Translations under genes and position numbers: made by a program
The notes under the pieces: generated by a model
Databases searched by the model: none
Seen by the model: the letters and a program-made list of their open reading frames with translations, nothing else
What the model was told of the DNA's origin: nothing
Assembly (NCBI GenBank): GCA_903902945.1
Contig: CAIUWU010000174.1
Location: 1 to 29,587, forward strand
Direction of reading: 5' to 3'
Source of the DNA: an uncultured Pseudomonadota bacterium
GTDB lineage: Bacteria; Pseudomonadota; Gammaproteobacteria; Methylococcales; Methylomonadaceae
Length of the DNA stretch: 29,587 nucleotides
Shown: positions 9,323 through 17,540 of the stretch, piece by piece
How the letters are laid out: every line of letters begins with the position of its first letter
Position numbering within the stretch: the first letter of the stretch is position 1

Positions 9323-9958
9323 ATGGAATTATCAGTACCAGTATTTCAGTCAAATCTTGTAACGATGGCAGCTGAACCCCCCCAGCAGACACAGACAAAC
9401 AGCAAAATACACAAACGGGTCAAGCGCTTATCAGCGGTTATCCTGCGTCTGGAAGCCGGCAAATTTGTTTCTAATCGCAGTCTGGGGCGCTATTTATTAC
9501 CGGCCGAGCTTGATGATTATCTGCAACTGTGTGATCAGCAAAAATCGTTAAGAGCGCAGTTAAAACAAAAACCTCAAGCGATTCAGCATTATGCAGAGAT
9601 TTTGAAGCGTGCTGATTTTGCTCATAATCAGGCCACAGCCTATTCTGGTCAGTTAGATACCGATAAAGCCCGCCTGTTCTTTCATCAGGCCCATGTGCAA
9701 TATCAACAGGCGCTTGAGACTTTGATTCAGGCTGTTGAGTCCGAACCTGAACTGCAGCGCTGGCTGGACCGGCCGGTCAGTATGGCGATTCCAGCGCAGT
9801 TGCTGCCTGAATTGATGCCAAGAATCGTTGATTCCTCGAGTCGTTTCAAGCATCAGGATCATCCGCTGCATCTGATCGAAATTGCCAAATCAGATTTGAA
9901 ACTGCAGGCTGTTCGCAAAGCGCGGGCTGAGTTATTAGCAAACGCGATTGACGCCTGA
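9323..9958 (+). CDS. Hypothetical protein, helix-rich, unrecognised
   Basis: 211-residue soluble protein that I do not recognise. There are no membrane segments and no signal peptide. It begins with a Pro/Gln/Thr-rich stretch, then a basic segment (KIHKRVKRLSAVILRLEAGK, about 29-48), then long predicted helices rich in Gln, Ala and Leu. The segment about 105-140 (AHNQATAYSGQLDTDKARLF and after) suggests a TPR-like or coiled-coil helical hairpin. Codon use fits the neighbouring core genes. The ATG at 9323 is taken as start; a GTG directly before it (9320) is possible. It is monocistronic, between a divergent gene and the tRNA. Function unknown. Confidence 0.65.
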   Translation: MELSVPVFQSNLVTMAAEPPQQTQTNSKIHKRVKRLSAVILRLEAGKFVSNRSLGRYLLPAELDDYLQLCDQQKSLRAQLKQKPQAIQHYAEILKRADFAHNQATAYSGQLDTDKARLFFHQAHVQYQQALETLIQAVESEPELQRWLDRPVSMAIPAQLLPELMPRIVDSSSRFKHQDHPLHLIEIAKSDLKLQAVRKARAELLANAIDA

Positions 9959-10011
9959 TGACCCAACTCTAGCGCTGTCAAACAGGAAATCTGCTGGTAG
10001 AATCTGTCGCT

Positions 10012-10076
10012 GATTCACAAAGCGGGGTAAAGCGACGGCTTGAACCGATTAAACCAGTAAGCCACCGCTTTGAATC
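10012..10076. repeat. Imperfect inverted repeat upstream of the tRNA
   Basis: The left arm GATTCACAAAGCGG (10012-10025) is complementary to the right arm CCGCTTTGAATC (10065-10076) except for a 2-nt insertion; the loop is about 39 nt and contains a second partial pairing (GCGACGGCTT with AAGCCACCGC). There is no T-run after it, so it is not a typical terminator. It may be a transcript-end structure for the upstream gene or part of the tRNA promoter region. Confidence 0.45.
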
Positions 10077-10103
10077 AATGAGATTGTTAACTCAATTCCA
10101 ATT

Positions 10104-10179
10104 GCCGGCATAGCTCAGCAGGTAGAGCAGCGCACTCGTAACGCGAAGGTCGTAGGTTCGATTCCTATTGTCGGCACCA
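10104..10179 (+). tRNA. tRNA-Thr (anticodon CGT)
   Basis: 76-nt cloverleaf with encoded CCA. The acceptor arm GCCGGCA pairs with TGTCGGC (one G-U), the D arm is GCTC/GAGC, the anticodon CGT is at 10137-10139 in loop CTCGTAA, and the T arm carries GTTCGATTC. The sequence follows the pattern of gammaproteobacterial tRNA-Thr(CGU). The anticodon stem is weak: position 31 A faces 39 C and 27 G faces 43 A, leaving three G-C pairs. It sits exactly between the core half of the window and the accessory half, a common place for island integration. Confidence 0.95.
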
Positions 10180-10685
10180 TATAAATCAATAAGTTATGAA
10201 CTGCAAAGCTCTGGGAAATATTGCTGCGTCACACTCTCGTCACACTGAGAAATAAAACACCCCAAAAACCAGCTATAAAAAAGCCGGTACTTTGGCCGAC
10301 GCGAACTGCTTGGTTGGATATGGCGCGGCCTCGCCAAGTCAATGAACACTGGCGGGCTTTCGAATCTGGGTGACACGTCTCTCCAGAAAACCGCGAACAA
10401 ATTTTAGACCGCGCCAGATACCTTTGTTATGCTTTCACTGCTGTTTGTCGTTGCTGGTCAAGACTTTGCGGCTAGTGTAAAAGCGTTCGCTGGGGTCTGA
10501 GCGCTTTCGACATGCGGTGTTTTTGGTTGCCCGTTGTTTTCTGGGGGACTGGTGTCCCAGATGTCAAAGCGGACTCACTTGTATTGAGACATTACGCGGC
10601 TATGTCCGCTCTGCAGAGTTATTTAAGGACCATGCCGGCAGCGGGTTTCTTTAAATTAACTGACTCACACGCGTGGCAGGCTTGG
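10180..10685. other. Non-coding stretch between tRNA-Thr and the res gene
   Basis: 506 bases without a supportable gene. A 68-codon minus-strand frame at 10194-10400 has no visible ribosome-binding site and no family features. The stretch holds the nested inverted repeats listed separately (10540-10610) and the imperfect CCAGCT/AGCCGG pairing near 10269-10287. No integrase and no second copy of the tRNA 3' end was found. Confidence 0.5.
10540..10610. repeat. Two adjacent inverted repeats downstream of res
   Basis: The first is TCTGGG (10540-10545) with CCCAGA (10556-10561), which can also fold as GGAC/GTCC around a TGGT loop. The second is AGCGGAC (10568-10574) with GTCCGCT (10604-10610), enclosing CTCA/TGAG. 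They lie 75-145 nt past the res stop codon on the minus strand and could form a 3' end structure for the long R-M transcript. There is no strong T-run, so intrinsic termination is not claimed. Confidence 0.4.
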
Positions 10686-13600
10686 CTATGACACCAGCTC
10701 AATTAATTTTTCATAATTGTTCACAACGTCATATTTGACTTGTTCGGATGTGATCTTCGCGAAAAATTTACGCGCGCAATCGATTTTGCACTCTTCAATC
10801 TTACGCAAATCCATCGAAGACAGAGAGCCTTTGGTTTCTGCAACAAAATAAATGTGTTTCACCTTGTCCTGTTGAAATGAAATCGCCCAATCAGGATTGT
10901 AGTTACCTACTGGCGTTGGGATGAAAAACGCTTTGGGTAATTTGGCGTAAACGACCACTTCTGCGCTGGTATCCAGCTCTTTAGCGAATTTCCGTTCAAT
11001 CTCGGAATCCGTGATCACATAGTCGTAGATATGATGCTCGGCTTTGATTGCTCTGCTGAAATCAATAGCCGACTTGTCTTGCGTAAAGATTGTTTGCTCA
11101 TGCACGTCTTCAATCGGATCATAAGCAATATGCTCGACGATGACGGTTGCTTTTTGTTCGTTGATGATACGGATGCTTTTTGCGATGAAATCTTCGGGGT
11201 TGGTTCTAAACTGGCCAAACACGGCTTTATTGATGCCCTTGTAAATGGTGACAACAGTGGCACGAGTTAGTTGAGCACCTTCAGCCACCTTTCCAATCAG
11301 ATCGTATTTCACAGCCGAATGGATTGAATGGTGATAGCTGTCGTTCTGTGATTCTTTAACTTCAAACGCATCTCCACTTTTCAGAGTATTGAAATCAACA
11401 TCTTCAACCTGCTGACCGGTTATGACTGTATAAGTTAATGGACTAACTTTCAGCTCTTTGTCGAGTGCCTCGATACATTTTTTAACCAGCTCGGCAGAGT
11501 CAAAATGCACGGTATAGGCGGCTTTTCGGTTTATACGATTCCAGAGAGTTTGAAACTCTTTTTTGTAAAAATTGGCGTTTAATGGATTGGTTTTCGTGTT
11601 CCGCTCATTCTCAGGCACTGGAATCTGCACATCGCTGAATACGCTATCGATGAGCTGAAAAACCTGCTCCTGGTGGGGTGCCAACTCTTCAGGTAATTCC
11701 GCCAGCGTGTTGTCTTTTTTGGCGTCATGATATTTGGGCGTGATGTTGCGCTTTTTATCGACATAACCGTTTTGGATCAGATAAAACTCAATGTCAGTGG
11801 CCATGTCTTCAGTGACTTCGACATCGCCCCCCACCGTTTTTAACACCTTGCCTTTGAAATACGCTTTATCAGCAATTCGAGGCCGCTCGGATAGCGACTC
11901 GCTGATGTCTTTTTGCAGCGCCGCCACAAAATCTTTATAGCTTTCACTGGCAACCACGGTTAAGACATTGACTTGATGCACCGTTGCAGGGTTATCTGTA
12001 CGTTCGCCTTGTTGATTAACAGATAAACGTAACCCTCGGCCAACTTCTTGGCGACGACTCAGTGTATTGTCGCTGTGCTTCAACGTAGCGATAACGAATA
12101 CGTTCGGATTGTCCCAGCCTTCACGTAACGCAGAGTGCGAAAATATAAAGCGAACAGGTTCATGCAGCGACAGTAAGCGTTCTTTATCTTTCAAAATCAA
12201 ATCATAAGCATCGACATCGTCCGCTTCTGTGGATTTCTTGCCGGTTTCAGGGTTGACCAGCCGCTTGCTTTTTTTATCGATGGAGAAATAACCATTATGA
12301 GTTCTACCAGCATCGATCTTGCGTAAGTAATCGTTATAGGGAGAGTCATCCAGGGTCAGTATTTCATTTAGGTGCTGCTTGTATTCCTCTTCGAACATCA
12401 GCGCATATTCACCCGCAGCCTCGCCGTTTTCATCATAGCTGCGATACTTTGCGACTTCATCGATAAAGAACAACGACAGCACTTTGATGCCCTGATGGAA
12501 CAAGACCTGTTCTTTTTCGAAATGGGCTTTAATGGTTTCCCTGATCTGGATGCGTCGGAGTGCGGTTTCATTCTCATCGCCGCTGACTTCACCGGCTTGC
12601 AGCTCCACGCCATTGGTAAAGCTGATTGTGTCAGTCACCGCATTTATGTCAGCAACGACAAAGCCTTTGTATTGATCCAGCTCACCGGATAATTCATACA
12701 AATTGTCGTTTTTACTGATTTTACGAGTTACACGCTTTATTCCGTTGTTCTGCTTGATCTCGAACTCCAAACGCGCAACAGGTGGCTTGCTCGCTGAAAT
12801 TTCGATAGCTTCCAGATATAAGTAAGCATTGGTGCCACTCAAGCCTTTAACCGAGATGCCACGCACCGCAATTTTTTTCACCAGTTTTTGGTTGTAAGCA
12901 TCCAAAGCATCCAACCGATGAATTTTGTTGTACGTGGTTTTATGCGTAGCAGAGTAACGCAAGATCATCAGTGGCTTGAAAGCCTGTAACGAATCGAGCG
13001 TCTTGGTACCTTCCATTTTTTGCGGCTCGTCTAAAACCAGAATGGGCCGATTGGCTGAAATGACATCGATAGGCTTTCTGGATTGGAAATCATCCAGCTC
13101 ATCATAAATCCGACGGTTATCTTTGCCTGTGGCATTAAACGCCTGGACATTGATCACCATGATGTTGATACCTGCATCTGATGAAAAGCTTTCCAGATTG
13201 TGCAGTTGCTTGGAGTTGTAAATGAAAAATCGGGCTTTCTTACCGTAGTGTTCCAAAAAGTGCTCAGCAGTGATTTGCAGCGATTTGTACACGCCCTCGC
13301 GTATGGCAATACTCGGCACGACGATAATGAACTTACTCCAACCGTACTGCTTGTTAAGCTCAAAAATGGTCTTGATGTAGCAATAAGTCTTGCCAGTACC
13401 GGTCTCCATTTCCACATCCAGATTGACTGACGAAATTTTATTGCTGGCCAATGCCGAGGAAAGCGGTAGATTTTGATGCCGCTGTACTGCGTGGATATTT
13501 TCCAGCAATTGAGCATGCGTCAGCGCTAGATCAGCATTTTTAAAACCCGCATCATCGATTACCCGCTGTTGTTGGGAACCATTTTTGCTATGGCCTGGAT

Positions 13601-13706
13601 CAATACGGTACTGAATACCGGATGAGTTCGGTTGTCCCGCAAAACAGTTTACGACTGCTTCAACCGCTTGGGTTTGGTAAGCTTGGGTTTTAAACTTTAA
13701 TTTCAT
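10686..13706 (-). CDS. res: Type III restriction enzyme Res subunit (helicase + nuclease)
   Basis: 1006-residue ATP-dependent restriction subunit. An SF2 helicase core is visible: Walker A METGTGKTY (residues 100-108), the DEAD-type box LDEPQ (225-229), YSATH (251-255), and motif VI-like LSRRQEVGRGLRLSV further on. The C-terminus holds a PD-(D/E)XK nuclease signature: PDW at 938-940 and ETK at 957-959 (D939, E957, K959). Type III Res proteins act with Mod to cut DNA after ATP-driven communication between two head-to-head unmethylated sites; this is family knowledge. It is the last gene of the five-gene operon, 134 nt after fic, the largest gap in the operon. Full length, with no disruption visible. 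Confidence 0.93.
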   Translation of the reverse strand: MKLKFKTQAYQTQAVEAVVNCFAGQPNSSGIQYRIDPGHSKNGSQQQRVIDDAGFKNADLALTHAQLLENIHAVQRHQNLPLSSALASNKISSVNLDVEMETGTGKTYCYIKTIFELNKQYGWSKFIIVVPSIAIREGVYKSLQITAEHFLEHYGKKARFFIYNSKQLHNLESFSSDAGINIMVINVQAFNATGKDNRRIYDELDDFQSRKPIDVISANRPILVLDEPQKMEGTKTLDSLQAFKPLMILRYSATHKTTYNKIHRLDALDAYNQKLVKKIAVRGISVKGLSGTNAYLYLEAIEISASKPPVARLEFEIKQNNGIKRVTRKISKNDNLYELSGELDQYKGFVVADINAVTDTISFTNGVELQAGEVSGDENETALRRIQIRETIKAHFEKEQVLFHQGIKVLSLFFIDEVAKYRSYDENGEAAGEYALMFEEEYKQHLNEILTLDDSPYNDYLRKIDAGRTHNGYFSIDKKSKRLVNPETGKKSTEADDVDAYDLILKDKERLLSLHEPVRFIFSHSALREGWDNPNVFVIATLKHSDNTLSRRQEVGRGLRLSVNQQGERTDNPATVHQVNVLTVVASESYKDFVAALQKDISESLSERPRIADKAYFKGKVLKTVGGDVEVTEDMATDIEFYLIQNGYVDKKRNITPKYHDAKKDNTLAELPEELAPHQEQVFQLIDSVFSDVQIPVPENERNTKTNPLNANFYKKEFQTLWNRINRKAAYTVHFDSAELVKKCIEALDKELKVSPLTYTVITGQQVEDVDFNTLKSGDAFEVKESQNDSYHHSIHSAVKYDLIGKVAEGAQLTRATVVTIYKGINKAVFGQFRTNPEDFIAKSIRIINEQKATVIVEHIAYDPIEDVHEQTIFTQDKSAIDFSRAIKAEHHIYDYVITDSEIERKFAKELDTSAEVVVYAKLPKAFFIPTPVGNYNPDWAISFQQDKVKHIYFVAETKGSLSSMDLRKIEECKIDCARKFFAKITSEQVKYDVVNNYEKLIELVS

Positions 13707-13756
13707 AGCATTAATTATCGGTAATCATCCCAAAATTGTTTTTGAGGAAACTGGAA

Positions 13757-13836
13757 ACTCCACAAAGTCTTTTGAGGAGCCTATTTCTAATTTTGCACTC
13801 CACAAGCGAATTTGTGGCATCCAGAGGCTCCACAAG
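13757..13836. repeat. Three CTCCACAA repeats between fic and res
   Basis: CTCCACAA occurs at 13758-13765, 13798-13805 and 13828-13835, with start-to-start spacings of 40 and 30 bases, that is whole helical turns. The first two extend to ACTCCACAA. TTTGTGG (13811-13817) near the second copy gives an inverted partner. All lie within the only sizeable gap of the R-M operon, upstream of res. They could be operator sites for control of res alone; this is inferred from position and phasing. Confidence 0.45.
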
Positions 13837-13840
13837 TATT

Positions 13841-14956
13841 TCAAAGCACCTGACGGCCTTCCGCCAGATTGATCAATCTCGGAAAGCACAGCGTAGCGGG
13901 TCGCCGCCCACTGCCGGATTGTAATTCGCGCAAAATGCCAACCTCTTTCAATTGACGTAACAATCCATGTATGGTTTTTTCGTGGCTATCAAACTCGCGA
14001 TTCAACTGCGCCGTCAAATCTGAAGTGCGGAAGATCGGTTTACTAAAAATCGCATCCAGCAAATGCACCGTGTATTGGGAGCGGGTGGTTTCTTGAATAG
14101 TTTGCTTCATTTCTTCGTAAAGCGCCTTGATAGCGACGACCCGCTGGCTGTTTTGCGCCGCCTGATCAATCACCGCCTGCAAGAAAAACACAATCCAGTC
14201 GTTCCAGTTATCGTCGCTTGAAATCGCCTTGAGTCGTGCGTAATACTCCTCACGGTGATTTTCCAGATATTCAGATAGATAAAACATCGGTTGCGACAGT
14301 GCTCGCTTCTGATATAGGAACAACGGAATCAAAATGCGGCCGATCCGGCCATTACCGTCATTAAATGGATGCAGCAACTCGAATTGGGCATGGACTACAG
14401 CAGTCTGTAACAGAAAGTCCACATCATCGCTGTCTAGATAACGTTCCCATGCCTGCAAATGATCGAGTAATTGCAGGGGACTGGGAGGAACAAACGTCGC
14501 CTGCTCAATGCTACAGCCGAATTTACCAATCCAATTCTGAACAATGCGGAATTCGCCAGGCGTTTTGTCTTGTCCGCGCACACTGTTCATCAAGATTCGA
14601 TGTAACTCGCGCACAAAGCCCAACCGTATCGGATAATCCTGAAGATATTCCCGGGCGGCAAACAAGGCCTGACGATAGTTTGATATTTCCAGAATATCCT
14701 TGTATTTTTCGCCTTCCTTTAGCAAACCCGCTTCCTGCTCAAGCACTTCATCCACCGTGGCTTGCGTGCCTTCGATTTTAGAAGACAGCACCGCCTCTTG
14801 CGTGGTCAAGGGCGAGAGCATCACTGCCGGATTGGGTATGCCTTGCAGCAGACCGTCATAGCGGGCTAGTGCTGCATTGGCCTGTCCGACCAACGGCAGC
14901 AAACGACGAAAATCCAGATCAGACAATGGCAGAATATGAGGCTCAAACGCTTGCAT
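13841..14956 (-). CDS. Fic domain protein with N-terminal inhibitory motif
   Basis: 371 residues from the ATG at 14956, which has AGG 8 nt upstream; an in-frame GTG at 14965 would add three residues. The catalytic Fic motif HPFNDGNGRIGR is complete (199-210 in GTG numbering, 196-207 from the ATG). Fic proteins usually transfer AMP from ATP to a target hydroxyl. The (S/T)xxxE(G/N) inhibitory motif SSKIEG (61-66, GTG numbering) lies ahead of it, as in class II self-inhibited Fic enzymes. The last about 90 residues look like a winged helix (IFRTSDLTAQL, EKTIHGLLRQLKEVGILREL), suggesting DNA binding. It lies directly after mod and before res, so it may regulate or guard the R-M system. The target is unknown. 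Confidence 0.93.
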   Translation of the reverse strand: MQAFEPHILPLSDLDFRRLLPLVGQANAALARYDGLLQGIPNPAVMLSPLTTQEAVLSSKIEGTQATVDEVLEQEAGLLKEGEKYKDILEISNYRQALFAAREYLQDYPIRLGFVRELHRILMNSVRGQDKTPGEFRIVQNWIGKFGCSIEQATFVPPSPLQLLDHLQAWERYLDSDDVDFLLQTAVVHAQFELLHPFNDGNGRIGRILIPLFLYQKRALSQPMFYLSEYLENHREEYYARLKAISSDDNWNDWIVFFLQAVIDQAAQNSQRVVAIKALYEEMKQTIQETTRSQYTVHLLDAIFSKPIFRTSDLTAQLNREFDSHEKTIHGLLRQLKEVGILRELQSGSGRRPATLCFPRLINLAEGRQVL

Positions 14957-14966
14957 GACAAACACC

Positions 14967-16856
14967 TTAGATACACTTCACGTCAGTGGCGGGCGATAGC
15001 AGCTTGAAGATTTGCTCGACGTTGATCTTGACGCTGTCGCTAGCAAATCCGGCATCGCGGAACACCACGCGCAGCGGCTGGCGGGCGGCCAGTTGTTTGA
15101 CGAAATCTTCGGTGATGCCGCCTTCGTTATCGAAACAAGCGACCAGAGCATTTTCGTCTACGAACAATACCGATTTTCCGGCAATGGTTTCGCGTGTGAT
15201 CGGTAGGCTCAAGTCCACGCCCCAATCCAGTAGCACTTGGAACAATAAGTCTTCTTCATCACGATCTGATCGGATGTTTTCGGCAAATTCGTGCAAGTCG
15301 CCCTGACTGATTTGATCGGGTGCGTAGAACACAGGGTTCATGTTCGAGCTATCGACTTTCAGTACCCGAAAGCCGATGTCGAGTTGCTCGATGCCTGGTT
15401 TATCGGCATTGTCTTGTTTGATTTTTTGACCTGCTCGACGGATGCGCTCTTTGCCGATTTCGGCGATGGTTTTGTAACCGGCTTTGAAGGCTTCGCTTTT
15501 TTCATCACAGGTTTCGGGTAGTTGCACCATGATAAATTTGCGATTACCACCGTCTTCTGCGTTTAGTTGCATTACCGCATGGGCGGTTGTGGCTGAACCT
15601 GAAAAGAAATCTAGGACAATCTCGTTTGTGTTGGTTGCAAGTTGTAAAATTCGTTTAATTAGACGCAAAGGTTTTGGTGTATCAAATACCGTTGATTCAG
15701 GAAAAAGATTGTTGATTTCTTTCTTCGCTTCTTGATTGTGCCCCACGTCAGCGTATTTCCAAATTGTCTGACAAGCTGTACCTTGTTTGACTTCAGAAAG
15801 AAAACGTTTCACAGAAGGAATATTATTACCATCGGCGCCAAACCAAATACGGTTATCCGCAATCATTTGTTGCAAAACTGGTTCTGTATATAGCCAACAA
15901 CGGCCATTGGGTAACGTATGTTGTTTACCGTTTGGTGCAGTCAATACATAGAACTGACTTTTTGTCCCATGACCACCTTGAGCAGTAGAGTCGGCAGGTT
16001 TCCAGACTCCGCGCGGGTCATTATCAAGATTTCGATAACGTGCATTCATTTCATCTGAGCGCGCTAATAAATTCGGATACCAATTCAGTTTGTTCTTGGC
16101 ATATACCATTACAAAATCATGAGATTCAGAAAACCATTTCACGGCATTTTGAGGGCTATACCTTTTTTCCCAAACAACTGTGCTTACGAAATTAGTTTCA
16201 CCTAATATCTCATCACATAACCGCTTCAAATTAGCCTGCTCGTTATCATCAATCGAAATAAAAATAACACCATCATCCCTTAATAAATTCCTTGCCAACT
16301 TAAGCCTTGAATACATCATGCTAAGCCAGTCAGAATGGAAACGTCCATTCGATTCATTATTAGCAACTAGCCGATTGCCTTCTTCATCTTTCTGATTGGA
16401 ACGTTGAAAATAGCTATCGCTATCTTCGGTGAAATCATCCTCATAAATAAAATCATTCCCCGTGTTATACGGAGGATCGATATAGATCATCTTGACTTTA
16501 TTCAGATAAGTCTCTTGCAGCAGTTTCAACGCATCCAGGTTATCGCCCTCGATATAGAGATTTTGCGTGCTGTCAAAAGCCGCGCTTTCTTCGCGGCAGG
16601 GGCGCAAGGTTTTGGCAATCGGCGCATTGGCAGTGAGTAATGCTTCGCGCTTGCCGGGCCAGTTCAGTTGATAGCGTTCCTGAGGGCCTTCGACAATTGA
16701 GCCGGATAACTCCTGTTTCAACAAATCAAAATCAATGGCCCGTTTAATCAGGCCTTCAGCATCCTGGCTTTCAGTGACGCAGTTAGGGAACAATTCCGCC
16801 AGTTTTGCGATGTTGGCATCAGTAAAGTCAGGGGTGTGCAGTTTCAGTTTGTCCAT
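14967..16856 (-). CDS. mod: Type III-like site-specific DNA methyltransferase (Mod)
   Basis: 629-residue beta-class adenine N6 methyltransferase. Catalytic motif IV DPPYNTGNDF is at 127-136, ahead of the SAM-binding motif I DFFSGSATTAHA at 416-427, the beta-class order. The segment between, about residues 230-370, is the likely target-recognition domain. An N-terminal region (LHTPDFTDANIAKLAELFPN) is typical of type III Mod proteins. It would modify one strand of an asymmetric site to protect host DNA and give Res its specificity. ATG start with GAGAAAGA about 6 nt upstream; 18 nt after the DUF4391 gene and 10 nt before the chosen fic ATG. The recognition sequence cannot be read from the protein. 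Confidence 0.95.
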   Translation of the reverse strand: MDKLKLHTPDFTDANIAKLAELFPNCVTESQDAEGLIKRAIDFDLLKQELSGSIVEGPQERYQLNWPGKREALLTANAPIAKTLRPCREESAAFDSTQNLYIEGDNLDALKLLQETYLNKVKMIYIDPPYNTGNDFIYEDDFTEDSDSYFQRSNQKDEEGNRLVANNESNGRFHSDWLSMMYSRLKLARNLLRDDGVIFISIDDNEQANLKRLCDEILGETNFVSTVVWEKRYSPQNAVKWFSESHDFVMVYAKNKLNWYPNLLARSDEMNARYRNLDNDPRGVWKPADSTAQGGHGTKSQFYVLTAPNGKQHTLPNGRCWLYTEPVLQQMIADNRIWFGADGNNIPSVKRFLSEVKQGTACQTIWKYADVGHNQEAKKEINNLFPESTVFDTPKPLRLIKRILQLATNTNEIVLDFFSGSATTAHAVMQLNAEDGGNRKFIMVQLPETCDEKSEAFKAGYKTIAEIGKERIRRAGQKIKQDNADKPGIEQLDIGFRVLKVDSSNMNPVFYAPDQISQGDLHEFAENIRSDRDEEDLLFQVLLDWGVDLSLPITRETIAGKSVLFVDENALVACFDNEGGITEDFVKQLAARQPLRVVFRDAGFASDSVKINVEQIFKLLSPATDVKCI

Positions 16857-16874
16857 GTAGGGTCTTTCTCGGTA

Positions 16875-17540
16875 TTAGCTGGCTAGCTGTTCTAGTTCGG
16901 TTTTCAGGCGGCGCAATTGAGCGTTGATTTCAACTTTGCGGTTGAACTGCTTTTCTTTATTGAGCCGCGATTGATGTTTTTGGTATTCGTTCTGTTTGCT
17001 TTGCCATTGGCCGATGCGTTCAACGTGTTCTTTCAATGGCTCGTGCTCGCGTTGCGCTAAGGGTAACAGCTTGCGAAGCAATTGTTCGTATAAAGCTTGT
17101 AAGTCCAGGGCAATCGGCAATGGCTCGCGGGTCGACTCTTCCGGTAGCCAACCCTTGGAAAAATAACCATCAATAACCCATTTGCTGCTATCCGCTTCGT
17201 TAGGGCGTTTATAGGTCGCAATCGGCTGGATACGCTGGTCGTGATGAAGCTGAAATATGATCGGAAACGGGATGGCTTTATCGATGCAGCGCAACACCTC
17301 ATGATCGAGTTCCGGCGTTTTCAAAGTGATGTCAAAAATCTGGATTTCGGGCACTGTCGGTTTCGCGGGCAGGTTGATGGTTTCCGGCGCTAGTTTGTAT
17401 TGCCAGACGATTTGTTCGACCTGCTGCACGAACAAGGCTTTCAGCGCAGGGCTGGGCGAAGCATGTTCGTAGATTTTGTTTTTGGGCAAGACTCGTCCAA
17501 ATTGAGCCTGTTTGGGATAGGCGAATAAAACCGCAGTCAC
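16875..17540 (-). CDS. DUF4391 family protein
   Basis: 221-residue soluble protein with the features I associate with DUF4391: an N-terminal FAYPKQAQFGRVLPKNKIYEH segment, EIQIFDITLKTPELDHEVLRCIDKA in the middle, PIIFQLHHD, and a highly charged C-terminal coiled coil (about 180-221). The family has no established activity and is often found next to a helicase and a methyltransferase in defence loci, so a structural or adaptor role is an inference. Start GTG at 17540 overlaps the helicase stop (GTGA), so the two are translationally coupled. Confidence 0.85.
   Translation of the reverse strand: MTAVLFAYPKQAQFGRVLPKNKIYEHASPSPALKALFVQQVEQIVWQYKLAPETINLPAKPTVPEIQIFDITLKTPELDHEVLRCIDKAIPFPIIFQLHHDQRIQPIATYKRPNEADSSKWVIDGYFSKGWLPEESTREPLPIALDLQALYEQLLRKLLPLAQREHEPLKEHVERIGQWQSKQNEYQKHQSRLNKEKQFNRKVEINAQLRRLKTELEQLAS

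Noticed and set aside
10194..10400. 68-codon minus-strand frame just after the tRNA, as an integrase remnant
   Set aside because: No tyrosine-recombinase motif could be seen, and the frame is short and Arg/Ser/Pro-rich in the manner of random GC-rich DNA.
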